In this document: positions 1-8,258 of the stretch, piece after piece
Position numbering within the stretch: the stretch's first letter is position 1
How the letters are laid out: each line of letters begins with the position of its first letter
Source: CAYNHF01 sp964397045
Lineage (GTDB): Bacteria > Actinomycetota > Acidimicrobiia > Spongiisociales > UBA5794
Direction: 5' to 3'
Assembly (NCBI GenBank): GCA_964397045.1
Contig: CAYNHF010000012.1
Location: forward strand, 1-64,000
Length of the DNA: 64,000 bases
Position numbers and translations under genes: made by a program
Notes under the pieces: generated by a model
Databases searched by the model: none
The model's input: only the letters and a program-made list of their open reading frames with translations
Told to the model about the DNA's origin: nothing

Positions 1-408
<408 letters not shown>

Positions 409-463
409 TTGAATACCGCGATGATCGTGCTCGCTATGGAGGGCTCAAGGGGCCCTCACCAGG

Positions 464-582
<119 letters not shown>

Positions 583-590
583 CTATTAGA

Positions 591-618
591 TTGAGGCCGT
601 CCATGTGGGCGGCCTCAA
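591..618 (+). terminator. Terminator-like hairpin after the rRNA operon
   Basis: A perfect 9-bp inverted repeat, TTGAGGCCG (591-599) and CGGCCTCAA (610-618), encloses a 10-nt loop just after 5S. There is no following T-tract. Its position at the end of an rRNA operon suggests a terminator or RNA-processing stem. Confidence 0.6.
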
Positions 619-657
619 CCGCGTCCGCACCGCGTAGCAGATAGGGCCCGATCACCC

Positions 658-1560
658 ATGGCAAACGGTTCACAGCAACGGGGCGGCTCTTCCGACAGGA
701 AGAAGGGCGCTTCCGCGAAGAAGCAGGGCTCAGCGAAGAAACCAGGCAGCTCTGGTTCGAAGTCGGGGAAGCGTGACTACGGCAAGGCAGCGTCTGGCCG
801 CTACGGCAAGGCAGCTTCGGGCCGCTACGGCAAGAAGGACACCCGTGGCGGTGGCAAGGGAGCGCAATCGAGCCAGCGGGCAGGCGGAGGCACCAAGGAC
901 AGGCGTCGTGACCTCAAAGGGGCCGCCGTCAACTTACCCAACTGGGTCGTCGAAGAGCTCACCCGGATCACACCCAAGGAACGCGTAGCCGGTGCCCTCG
1001 AAGCGCTCGGCGAGGCGTCTGCAGCCTTCAGCGAAGGACGCTATCACCAGGCCATGAAGTGGGCGGAGCAGGCAAAGGCGATGTCCTCGCGAGACGCCAC
1101 GACCCGTGAGCTCCTTGGGCTCAGTGCCTACCGGGTTGGCGACTGGGGAACCGCGCTGCGAGAGCTGCGTACCTACCGTCGGCTCGCAGGTGAAACCACC
1201 CACATGCCGGTGGAGATGGACTGCTTGCGGGCGCTAGGGCGACGTGACGACGTCGGCGTGGTGTGGGAGGAACTGCAACGCCGCGGTGGTCGTCCCGGGG
1301 TCCTGAAGGAAGGCAAGGTGGTGTACGCGTCGATGCTGATCGACGAGGGAGCCATCGACGAGGCCCGCCGGCTGGTCGCACCGCGCGGCCTCAAAACCGA
1401 CGCATTTCCGGAAGACTTGCGACTCTGGTACGTCGCGGCCCGCGCTGCGGCCCTCGACGGAGATCCGGAAGAAGCACGGCGGCTGCGAAATGCAATCCTC
1501 GCCGCAGATCCCGGCTTCCCAGGAATCGATGAGCTGGAATCGTTGATCGCTGCCGCCTGA
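658..1560 (+). CDS. TPR-like protein with a basic, repetitive N-terminus
   Basis: A 300-residue protein in two parts. Residues ~1-85 are low-complexity and very basic (runs of KK, GS, GGG), with a tandem YGKAASGR repeat at about 40-57. Residues ~90-300 are helical with tetratricopeptide-like pairs (an EGRYHQAMKWAEQA-type helix, then VGDWGTALRELRTY). The tail could bind nucleic acid or ribosomes; the TPR part probably mediates protein contacts. No enzyme motif is visible. It stands alone between the rRNA operon and the next promoter. ATG 658 is the first start; the Shine-Dalgarno is weak. The specific function is unknown. Confidence 0.85.
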   Translation: MANGSQQRGGSSDRKKGASAKKQGSAKKPGSSGSKSGKRDYGKAASGRYGKAASGRYGKKDTRGGGKGAQSSQRAGGGTKDRRRDLKGAAVNLPNWVVEELTRITPKERVAGALEALGEASAAFSEGRYHQAMKWAEQAKAMSSRDATTRELLGLSAYRVGDWGTALRELRTYRRLAGETTHMPVEMDCLRALGRRDDVGVVWEELQRRGGRPGVLKEGKVVYASMLIDEGAIDEARRLVAPRGLKTDAFPEDLRLWYVAARAAALDGDPEEARRLRNAILAADPGFPGIDELESLIAAA

Positions 1561-1570
1561 GCGGTACACT
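1543..1570 (+). promoter_or_regulatory. Sigma70-type promoter for the L,D-transpeptidase
   Basis: TTGATC (1543-1548) and TACACT (1565-1570) are separated by 16 nt. The -35 element lies inside the 3' end of the upstream gene. A GAGGA ribosome-binding site (1587-1591) precedes the GTG start at 1598 by 6 nt. Confidence 0.5.
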
Positions 1571-1597
1571 GGGGTACCCGACCGTTGAGGACACATC

Positions 1598-2374
1598 GTG
1601 TTTGGCGTTGCCTCCCTCTTCATAGCCGCCGCCCTGGCATCTCCAATCAGCACGACGACCGTGCCAGACTCGGCAGAGGTCGAGGTGGGCGTGGACATCC
1701 CGGATATCGAAGCCATGCGGCAGATGCCGGCTCAGATGGCTTACAAGGACCAGTCGGCCTGGATCGGTTTGCTCAACCAGAGGCTACGCGCAGCCGGGTT
1801 CAATGCCAACGACGACATGCTGTTCGGCCGCCGCACCCGTCACGCAGTCTACGCATTCCAGAAGCACCATGGCTTGAAGCGGGATGGCGTGTTTCGGCCT
1901 GAGATGTGGGAACTCCTCGACGAGGGCATCACGTTGCCCTACCGCCCCGAGTTGGATCGGGTAGAGGTCGATCTGGCGAAACAGGTGCTCTATCTGGTAG
2001 AGGATGGTGAGGTGGCGCTGGTGGTTCCGGTCTCGTCCGGAAACGGTGGCACGTACACGAACCTCACCGGGGGCCGGTCGGTGGCGCGTACGCCCGAAGG
2101 CAAGTTCGCGTTCCAGTGGAGTCATCCGGGGCTGCGACGTTCCTACCTCGGGGAACTGTGGAATCCGTTCTACTTCTGGAACGGCTACGCGATCCACGGC
2201 TCGCCCAGCGTTCCCAACCATCCTGCGTCCCACGGATGCGTGCGGACGACGTTCTGGGACATGAATGTGCTGAAGACTCGTCTCGAATTGGGCCAGACGC
2301 TCTATGTCTACGGAAAACGGAAGCCGGCGCCTGCCCCGATCTCGATCGAATCACCGCCACTCGCCTGGGTGTAG
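1598..2374 (+). CDS. L,D-transpeptidase with peptidoglycan-binding domain
   Basis: A 258-residue cell-wall cross-linking enzyme (YkuD family), which forms 3-3 cross-links in peptidoglycan outside the membrane. A short hydrophobic leader occupies residues ~1-15. A PG_binding_1 domain follows (~55-110, with LNQRLRAAGF and AFQKHHGLKRDGVFRPEMW). The YkuD domain fills the C-terminal half, with HG at 200-201 and the catalytic SHGCVR at 211-216 (nucleophile Cys214). The start is GTG 1598, placed by GAGGA 6 nt upstream. The leader is short, so it may act as an anchor rather than a cleaved signal. Confidence 0.93.
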   Translation: MFGVASLFIAAALASPISTTTVPDSAEVEVGVDIPDIEAMRQMPAQMAYKDQSAWIGLLNQRLRAAGFNANDDMLFGRRTRHAVYAFQKHHGLKRDGVFRPEMWELLDEGITLPYRPELDRVEVDLAKQVLYLVEDGEVALVVPVSSGNGGTYTNLTGGRSVARTPEGKFAFQWSHPGLRRSYLGELWNPFYFWNGYAIHGSPSVPNHPASHGCVRTTFWDMNVLKTRLELGQTLYVYGKRKPAPAPISIESPPLAWV

Positions 2375-2443
2375 CTCACCGCAGCATCCGTCATACCTCT
2401 GCGATACATTGCAGGTCCCGCACTCCTCGAGAATGGAGTGCCA

Positions 2444-2779
2444 ATGATGAACCTGAATCTCGCCGTTCTCGCCGGTCGGCTTGCCGCGCCGCCGGAGCTG
2501 CGGTCCTTCGAGAGCGGCAGCCGCCTCTACCGCTATTTGGTGACGGTCCGATCCGAGTCGCCGCACCCACGCGTGGATGTGGTGCCGGTAACCCAGTGGG
2601 ATCCCGATGCAAGTCTCGTTGAGAACCCGCCCGAGCCCGGAACCAGAGTGTGGGTCGCGGGGTCGGTGCAACGACGATTCTGGACCCAGGAAGCGGGGCG
2701 GCGTAGTCGACTGGAGGTAGTGGCTTCGGACGTGCAGATCCGTGATGAGGAAGACGCGGGACTAGATTCACGTCCGTGA
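2444..2779 (+). CDS. Single-stranded DNA-binding protein-like OB-fold protein
   Basis: About 111 residues with the SSB N-terminal pattern (NLAVLAGRLAAPPELR, then a YLVTVRS strand and an RVWVAGSVQRRFW strand), so an OB-fold that probably binds single-stranded DNA. It lacks the long acidic C-terminal tail of replicative SSB, so it is probably a paralogue rather than the essential SSB. GGAG (2435-2438) is 5 nt before ATG 2444 and overlaps the alternative GTG at 2438, so 2444 (or 2447) is preferred. Its stop overlaps the next start by 4 nt (GTGA), suggesting co-translation with the gamma-glutamyltranspeptidase gene. Confidence 0.75.
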   Translation: MMNLNLAVLAGRLAAPPELRSFESGSRLYRYLVTVRSESPHPRVDVVPVTQWDPDASLVENPPEPGTRVWVAGSVQRRFWTQEAGRRSRLEVVASDVQIRDEEDAGLDSRP

Positions 2780-4332
2780 GAAGAGTCAGCATTGCTTCCG
2801 CTTCGCAATTGTCGGCAGATGCCGGCGCCGCCGTGGCAGATGAAGGAGGGAATGCGGTAGACGCGGCGATCGCCGCGGTGCTCGTCTCGATGTGCACCGA
2901 TCCGGGGATCATTGCCCCCAGCTCGGGGGGGTATCTGACGATCTGGCCTGGTGACGGCAGCCCCGTGGTCATCGACGGCTACGCCGAAATGCCGGGTCGG
3001 GGTCTCTCTGCCGAGCAGCGTGGCAGCGGAGTGCACGAAGTGTGGATGGACTACGGCGGAGGCACCGACACGATTATCGGGCCGGGTTCGGTTGCCACCC
3101 CGGGGGCCTTTGCCGGCTTCGGACTCGCCTGGGAGCGGTACGGTGCGGTCCCGTGGCGGGTGATCTTGGAGCCGGCCATCGAAGCAGTCTCGAAGGGGTT
3201 TCCTCTCTCGAGCGCCGCGGCTGAGTATCTCGCCTACTCACACGAGGTGATCTTTGGGTGGGACCCCGACAGCTTCGCCATCATCCATGATGAGTCCGGG
3301 GACGTCCTGAGCGAAGGCGACCTGGTTGAGATCCCCGACCTCGTCGGATCGCTGCAATTGATTGCAGACGAGGGGCCGGCGGCCTTGTACCGCGGCGACC
3401 TCGGCAGGGTCATCGCGGCTGCGGTGCGCGACGGGGGTGGTCTCATGACCGAGCGGGACCTTGCGGAATACGAGGCGATCGTACGGACGCCGGTGATGAC
3501 CACGATGGACGCTTGGGAGATTGCCAGCAACCCTCCTCCTGCCGTGGGTGGAGCCTGCATGGCGGCATTGCTCATGATGTACGCGGAGAGGGGTATCGCA
3601 GGCTGGGATGCGGTTGATGTGGCCAGCATGATCGAGATTCAGCGAGCCGTGTTCGGTTACCGCAAGGCTGAACTCGATCCGGCTGCCGGAGAACGGGGGG
3701 ATGAGGCCGCCGCGTTGCTCGAGGCCGCGGGGGCAGGAGACATGCAACGCTTGCTCGGTTCCCCCTCCACAACGCACACGTCTGCAGTCGATTCAGACGG
3801 TGCCGGCTGTGCGATCACGGTGTCTGCCGGGTACGGCTCCGGCATGATGGTGGCGGGTACCGGAATCTGGCTGAACAACTCGCTCGGGGAAATCGAACTG
3901 AATCCGCACGGACTGCACGCCGACCCGCCAGGAACCAGGCTGGTCTCCAATATGGCCCCCACAGTGGCTCGGCAGAGCGTCGGCTCCGTGCTGGCGATCG
4001 GCTCACCTGGTGCCGACCGCATCACTACCGCGAACGCCAGCGTTCTCCACAATTTCATCACCCTCGGCATGTCGCTGCGCGACGCAGTCAGCCATCCCCG
4101 GCTTCACAGCGAGATCTTCGAGGGCAATTGGCGGGCGGCATACGAGCCGGGACTTCCCGTTCATGACATGCCAGAGGTGACCGCGAGGCGTTTTCCCGAC
4201 CTCTCGATGTACTTCGGGGGCGTGCAGGCTGCCTTGTGGGATCCGGCAGCCGGCTTGTTCGAAACGGCAGACCCGCGACGTGCCGGGGGAGTGGCGCGCG
4301 GCGGCTTCGATCACACGCCGCATTCCGGCTGA
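2776..4332 (+). CDS. Gamma-glutamyltranspeptidase family protein
   Basis: A 518-residue Ntn-hydrolase of the GGT family, which cleaves gamma-glutamyl bonds such as those in glutathione-like compounds. The autoprocessing site TTHTSAVD starts at residue 332, so Thr332 would become the N-terminal nucleophile of the small subunit. The N-terminal GGNAVDAAIAA and SSGGYL motifs are typical. It is slightly shorter than E. coli GGT and has no signal peptide, so it is predicted to be cytoplasmic. The GTG start overlaps the upstream stop. The natural substrate is uncertain because this family also includes cephalosporin-acylase-like and oxamate-amidohydrolase-like members. Confidence 0.92.
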   Translation: MRRVSIASASQLSADAGAAVADEGGNAVDAAIAAVLVSMCTDPGIIAPSSGGYLTIWPGDGSPVVIDGYAEMPGRGLSAEQRGSGVHEVWMDYGGGTDTIIGPGSVATPGAFAGFGLAWERYGAVPWRVILEPAIEAVSKGFPLSSAAAEYLAYSHEVIFGWDPDSFAIIHDESGDVLSEGDLVEIPDLVGSLQLIADEGPAALYRGDLGRVIAAAVRDGGGLMTERDLAEYEAIVRTPVMTTMDAWEIASNPPPAVGGACMAALLMMYAERGIAGWDAVDVASMIEIQRAVFGYRKAELDPAAGERGDEAAALLEAAGAGDMQRLLGSPSTTHTSAVDSDGAGCAITVSAGYGSGMMVAGTGIWLNNSLGEIELNPHGLHADPPGTRLVSNMAPTVARQSVGSVLAIGSPGADRITTANASVLHNFITLGMSLRDAVSHPRLHSEIFEGNWRAAYEPGLPVHDMPEVTARRFPDLSMYFGGVQAALWDPAAGLFETADPRRAGGVARGGFDHTPHSG

Positions 4333-4368
4333 GTCACAGCCGAATCTGGCCACCGTCGCCAACCCCGG

Positions 4369-4374
4369 TACGAT
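4369..4374 (+). promoter_or_regulatory. -10 box TACGAT of a probable leaderless mRNA
   Basis: TACGAT is followed by exactly 6 nt and then ATG 4381, so transcription should begin at or next to the start codon. There is no Shine-Dalgarno and no clear -35. Confidence 0.55.
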
Positions 4375-4380
4375 TGCACC

Positions 4381-4932
4381 ATGCTGGACGTACGTGACTT
4401 CCTGCGCCTCGTGCTCGACCCGCTGCGCCTCGCGGTGCTGGGACGTGCCGTCGAAGGACCCATCGACGTCGAGCACATCGCGTCGACCCACAATCGCCCG
4501 GTGCGAGAGGTTCAGGAGGCCGTCGGCCGCCTGCGGGCCGCGGGCCTGCTGGACGAGGACCTCGAACTCGATCGTGGTGCGCTGCGAGAGATCGCGGCCA
4601 GCTTGCCGCAGTCCCCTCCGGTCGATCCAGCCGTCCTCGAAACAGGCACCTGGTCCTCGGCAGAGGCGGAGGTGCTGTCACGTTTCATCAGCGGAAGCAG
4701 ACTCGTCGAGATCCCCTCTTCGCGCACGAAACGAATCACCGTGCTCGAGCGACTGGCGCAGGAATTCGAGCCTGGTGTGCGATACGAGGAGGCTGAGGTC
4801 AACTTCACCCTTCAGCTGTGGCACCCGGACTATGCGGCGCTGCGGCGCTATCTCGTAGACGAGGCTTTGATGACCCGAGCCGACGGCGTGTACTGGCGGA
4901 CCGGCGGCAGGTTCGAGCCGGGCCCGCAGTAG
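4381..4932 (+). CDS. DUF2087 domain transcriptional regulator-like protein
   Basis: 183 residues. Residues ~1-75 form an ArsR-like winged helix (LRLAVLGRAVEGPIDVEHIA, then REVQEAVGRLRAAGLL). Residues ~95-180 match the DUF2087 pattern (KRITVLERLAQEFEPG, EAEVNFTLQLWHPDYAALRRYLVDEALM, DGVYWR). DUF2087 proteins are commonly coupled to HTH domains and are presumed regulators; the ligand is unknown. The mRNA appears leaderless (see the -10 box at 4369). The following SURF1 gene starts 45 nt after the stop. Confidence 0.85.
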   Translation: MLDVRDFLRLVLDPLRLAVLGRAVEGPIDVEHIASTHNRPVREVQEAVGRLRAAGLLDEDLELDRGALREIAASLPQSPPVDPAVLETGTWSSAEAEVLSRFISGSRLVEIPSSRTKRITVLERLAQEFEPGVRYEEAEVNFTLQLWHPDYAALRRYLVDEALMTRADGVYWRTGGRFEPGPQ

Positions 4933-4977
4933 GCCTGTGGATCAACGTCGGCCTTCGTGCCCATCCGCTCAGACCCG

Positions 4978-5736
4978 ATGATGTCGCCATCTGTTGGCTT
5001 CCGGTTCGCGATTCGCCCCATCTGGTTGCTGGGACACCTCGTCTTGATCGTCGCGGTAGTGCTCTTCATCGTGCTCGGCTTGTGGCAACTCGATCGACAT
5101 CAGGAACGTCGGGAGCTGGATGCCCAGATCAGCGCTCGGCTCGTCGCGGAACCGGTGCTGTTGGATGAACTCGTTGCGACCCAGGGAAGTGATCCGGAGG
5201 CTCTCGCGCTGCACCGGGTGAGCCTCGAGGGTGTCTATCAAATCGAAGATGAGGTCATCTGGCAATCCCGGACTCGCAACGGCGTATCCGGCCACGACGT
5301 GCTGACGCCATTGCGGACGACCGACGGTGTCATCATCATCGACCGGGGCTGGGTCCCCATCGACGTTGAGGGTCCGCCGGTGGTAGGAGCTGAGCCGCCT
5401 CGGGGAGTAGTACGGGTTGAGGGAGTGATTCTCGAGGGTCAGACTCGCGGCAACCTGGGGCCGATAGATCCGGCAGAGGGCATCCTGGAGCGGATCTCGC
5501 GGGTGGATGTAGCGCGCCTGCAGCAGCAGGTGACGGAACCGCTGGCTCCGTTCTACGTACAGCTGGTGTCGCAAATGCCGCCACAGTCCGCCGGTCTGCC
5601 GATTGCCCAGATCGAGCCCGAAGCGGGCACAGGTCCTCCTCACCTCAGCTATGCCGTCCAGTGGTTTGTGTTTGCTGCGGTTGCTCTGGTTGGTTATCCG
5701 ACACTGCTGTGGCGAACGGCCCGGCGGAGTGGGTAG
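4978..5736 (+). CDS. SURF1 family cytochrome oxidase assembly protein
   Basis: About 252 residues with the SURF1 architecture: an N-terminal membrane helix ending GLWQLDRHQERR, a periplasmic domain with the IIIDRGWVP motif near the middle, and a C-terminal helix (AVQWFVFAAVALVGYPTLLW). SURF1 proteins help assemble the heme a3 centre of aa3-type cytochrome c oxidase, so the host probably respires oxygen. ATG 4978 is chosen over GTG 4957; neither has a clear Shine-Dalgarno. No oxidase subunit lies in this window. Confidence 0.9.
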   Translation: MMSPSVGFRFAIRPIWLLGHLVLIVAVVLFIVLGLWQLDRHQERRELDAQISARLVAEPVLLDELVATQGSDPEALALHRVSLEGVYQIEDEVIWQSRTRNGVSGHDVLTPLRTTDGVIIIDRGWVPIDVEGPPVVGAEPPRGVVRVEGVILEGQTRGNLGPIDPAEGILERISRVDVARLQQQVTEPLAPFYVQLVSQMPPQSAGLPIAQIEPEAGTGPPHLSYAVQWFVFAAVALVGYPTLLWRTARRSG

Positions 5737-5826
5737 AAACGCCGCTGGTGGACGCCGCCGGCTCTGCCCGCTTGAGAGCTGGACGCCTCTGGAGTAGGTT
5801 CTCGGAGGCCATCGAAAGGACTCCGG

Positions 5827-5964
5827 ATGGACTCGACGCTCGGCATCATCCTCATCGTTGCGGCCGTCGTCCTGATCGGTTGGGCAATCTTCAGGAAGCT
5901 GTTCCGGGTTGCGATCATCGCGGTCGTGCTGATCGCTCTTGGCGCCTGGGTGTTGCTCAGCTGA
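5827..5964 (+). CDS. Small membrane protein (45 aa)
   Basis: A 45-residue ORF, mostly two hydrophobic helices (IILIVAAVVLIGWAIF and VAIIAVVLIALGAWVLL) separated by a basic turn (RKLFR). GAAAGGA (5814-5820) lies 6 nt before the ATG, an ideal ribosome-binding site. The hairpin-like topology with a positive cytoplasmic loop resembles small envelope-stress or oxidase-associated proteins. It follows SURF1 on the same strand. The function is unknown. Confidence 0.7.
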   Translation: MDSTLGIILIVAAVVLIGWAIFRKLFRVAIIAVVLIALGAWVLLS

Positions 5965-6124
5965 TCCCGGCGGGGGGGAGGCGACAGCGAGGGATCCCCG
6001 ACCGGTGAGGCCCGAAGAGATCTCATCGCGGTTCCGGCATCGTTGCGGGCCTCTATCCCGACGATCACCATGCGATCCACGTCGCGGCGCGAGCCTAGGG
6101 TGCCTGATGCAACGGGAGGTCAGC

Positions 6125-6841
6125 GTGACGGACAGGATCTACTCGACTCAAGCATATGAAAGCGCCATGGCAGCGAAGGTCCTCGAGGTGGACCGGGAAG
6201 ACGGCAGGCTGTTGCTCGACAGGACGGTCTTCTATCCGGGTGGTGGTGGCCAACCGCATGACATTGGTGCGCTCTGGGTCGGTGACGACCGGCTCGATGT
6301 GGTGCGTGTCACCCAGGATGGCCGGGGGGTCTGGCATTGGGTGGAAGGGGCCCTGCCGGGGCGCGACGCAGAGCTCTCCGGCGAGGTCGATTGGGAACGC
6401 CGCTATGCATTGATGAAGACACACACCGCGATGCATGCGCTGTGTGGTGTCGTTTGGGAGCGGTATCAGAGCCCGGTGACCGGAGGCAACATGCAGCCTG
6501 GAGAGGGCAGGCTCGACTTCGATCTTCCCCAGTGGGATCCGGAGGACAAGGCATCGCTCGAGGCGGAGTTGAACCGCCAACTCGCGCTGGCATTGCCGGT
6601 GGAAGTCTCATTCCTACCCAGGGCGGAGGCCGATCTCGATCCCAGCCTCATCCGCACGAAGATCAGCCTGCTGCCTGCCGCTCTCCAGGAGGTGCGGGTC
6701 ATCGATATCGTGGGCCTCGATCGTCAGGCAGACGGAGGTACCCATGTGGCTTCGACTACTGAGGTGGGTGGGGTGACCGTCGCCAAGGTCGAATCAAAGG
6801 GTAAGGGCTTCCGGCGGATCCGGCTCCGACTCAGCGACTGA
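6125..6841 (+). CDS. Alanyl-tRNA editing protein (AlaX-like)
   Basis: A 238-residue trans-editing hydrolase that removes serine or glycine from mischarged tRNA-Ala. It has the AlaRS second additional domain fold: FYPGGGGQPHDIG near residue 40, zinc-ligand pair His100/His104 (HTAMH) and a C-terminal GGTHV with His207. The usual Cys of CGGTH is Asp203 here. GTG 6125 is preferred because GGGAGG (6114-6119) lies 5 nt upstream; an ATG at 6107 is in frame but overlaps no ribosome-binding site. It lacks the synthetase domains of full AlaRS. Confidence 0.9.
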   Translation: MTDRIYSTQAYESAMAAKVLEVDREDGRLLLDRTVFYPGGGGQPHDIGALWVGDDRLDVVRVTQDGRGVWHWVEGALPGRDAELSGEVDWERRYALMKTHTAMHALCGVVWERYQSPVTGGNMQPGEGRLDFDLPQWDPEDKASLEAELNRQLALALPVEVSFLPRAEADLDPSLIRTKISLLPAALQEVRVIDIVGLDRQADGGTHVASTTEVGGVTVAKVESKGKGFRRIRLRLSD

Positions 6842-6859
6842 AGTGGAGCCGCTGCGCTC

Positions 6860-7573
6860 TCAGCTCGCCGGGGTTTCGGTGAGGTCGTCTGCGGTCACCT
6901 CGACGAGGATGTCATCCAGCGCTTTGCGGGTGAGCGCGGGCACCAGAGCGTCCTCCGCGGGGTAGCCAACCGGGAAGAGGATGTAGGGGCGTTCGTTGGC
7001 AGGTCGACCGAGCAGCTTGGTGAGGAAGGCCATGGGGCTCGGGGTGTGGGTCAAGGTCGCCAGTCCGAGCCGGTGAAGGGTCACGATGAAGAATCCGCAG
7101 GCGATTCCGACGCTCTCCTTGACGTAGAAATTGTGGCGCCTGGTGCCGTCTGAATTGACGCCATAGCGCTCCTCGAACACCACGACGAGCCAGGGAACTG
7201 TTTCCAGGAAGGGCTTTCGCCAATCCGTTCCCAGCGGAGCCAGCGCCTCCCGCCAGTGGGGGGGAATCCGCCCTCCCTCGTAGTTCTCGTGCTCCTCTGC
7301 CTCAGCCGCCTCTCGAATCTGACGCTTGACGGCCGGATCTCCCACCAGCACGAACTTCCAGGGTTGCCGATGGGCACCCGAGGGCGCAGTCGACGCGGTG
7401 GCGATGGCATACTCGATGATCTCCCTCGGCACGGGGCGGTCGGAGAAGTCGCGGACACTCCGGCGGGTGTCCATCTCGGCATAGATTGCAGCAGCCCGAT
7501 CGACCAAACCATCCGGCGCCGGAGCGGGGGAGTGGTGGGGAACGAAGCCTTCTCTTGGGGTTGGGTCTGTCAC
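6860..7573 (-). CDS. Nitroreductase-superfamily protein, iodotyrosine deiodinase-like
   Basis: A 237-residue FMN-dependent reductase. RRSVRDF at 37-43 is the FMN phosphate-binding segment. The closest remembered relatives are iodotyrosine deiodinases: a NY pair with Glu four residues earlier (Glu94, Tyr98), Lys120 in DWRKPFL, then GLATLTHTP and the C-terminal VPALTRKALDDI. These match the Glu/Tyr/Lys lid residues that bind the zwitterion of halotyrosines in human IYD (E157, Y161, K182). The likely reaction is reductive dehalogenation of a halotyrosine or halophenol; the physiological substrate is not known. The gene appears leaderless with a GTG start. Confidence 0.85.
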   Translation of the reverse strand: MTDPTPREGFVPHHSPAPAPDGLVDRAAAIYAEMDTRRSVRDFSDRPVPREIIEYAIATASTAPSGAHRQPWKFVLVGDPAVKRQIREAAEAEEHENYEGGRIPPHWREALAPLGTDWRKPFLETVPWLVVVFEERYGVNSDGTRRHNFYVKESVGIACGFFIVTLHRLGLATLTHTPSPMAFLTKLLGRPANERPYILFPVGYPAEDALVPALTRKALDDILVEVTADDLTETPAS

Positions 7574-7580
7574 ACGATCG

Positions 7581-7586
7581 ACCTTA
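7581..7586 (-). promoter_or_regulatory. -10 box TAAGGT, leaderless nitroreductase gene
   Basis: On the minus strand TAAGGT is followed by 7 nt and then the GTG start at 7573, leaving no room for a ribosome-binding site. Confidence 0.5.
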
Positions 7587-7703
7587 CCGGCCTCGGGTGG
7601 CCCTCAAACGCACCCGAGTGTCGGGAGGGTGACAAGTGGGGGACCAAGCACCCGCCCCAACCGTTTCGGTGGATAAGGCACCCAACCAACCCCGAGGTCC
7701 CCG

Positions 7704-8258
7704 ATGCAGACTACAACCCAGGTTCGAAGCCGGAAATCACGAGCGACGCTCCTCGTGGCGGCCTTCGCGATCGTCGCCGCGGCCTGTTCGGGGGCCGGTG
7801 ACGGGACGGAAAAGGGTGACGGACCGCCGGAGGCAGTCGCGACCGGGCCTGCGGTGCCGAACACGACGTTTGTGACATTCGACGGTGAGACGGCGTCGTT
7901 GCGTGATTTTGCTGGGGAGCCACTGGTGGTGAACTTCTGGGCTTCGTGGTGCCCCTCGTGCGTGGCTGAAATGTCGGCGGCGTTCAAGCCCGTGCAAGCA
8001 ACCCGCGGCGAAGAGGTGACATTCATTGGGGTGAACATCCAGGACGAGCGGGCGCTGGCTGAAGAACTGCTGATCACTACCGGTGTGCAGTGGATCAGCG
8101 CGGAGGACCCACAGGGTGAACTGTACGTGGAGCTTGGTGGTCTCGGGATGCCGTTCACCATTTTCGTTAGTCCGGCAGGTGAGATCCTCGACGCCCACAA
8201 CGGTCCGCTGAACGAGGCGCAGTTGCGCGACCGGATCGATGAACTGCTGCTCGGATGA
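7704..8258 (+). CDS. TlpA-like thiol-disulfide lipoprotein
   Basis: 184 residues with a lipoprotein signal (lipobox ending at Cys28) and a thioredoxin fold carrying WCPSC (Cys83/Cys86) and the cis-proline strand GMPFTIFV. It would act outside the membrane as a thiol reductase, for example in cytochrome c or oxidase maturation. Its stop overlaps the start of ccdA (ATGA at 8255), and CcdA is the expected source of electrons. These are the first two genes of a four-gene plus-strand run. Confidence 0.92.
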   Translation: MQTTTQVRSRKSRATLLVAAFAIVAAACSGAGDGTEKGDGPPEAVATGPAVPNTTFVTFDGETASLRDFAGEPLVVNFWASWCPSCVAEMSAAFKPVQATRGEEVTFIGVNIQDERALAEELLITTGVQWISAEDPQGELYVELGGLGMPFTIFVSPAGEILDAHNGPLNEAQLRDRIDELLLG

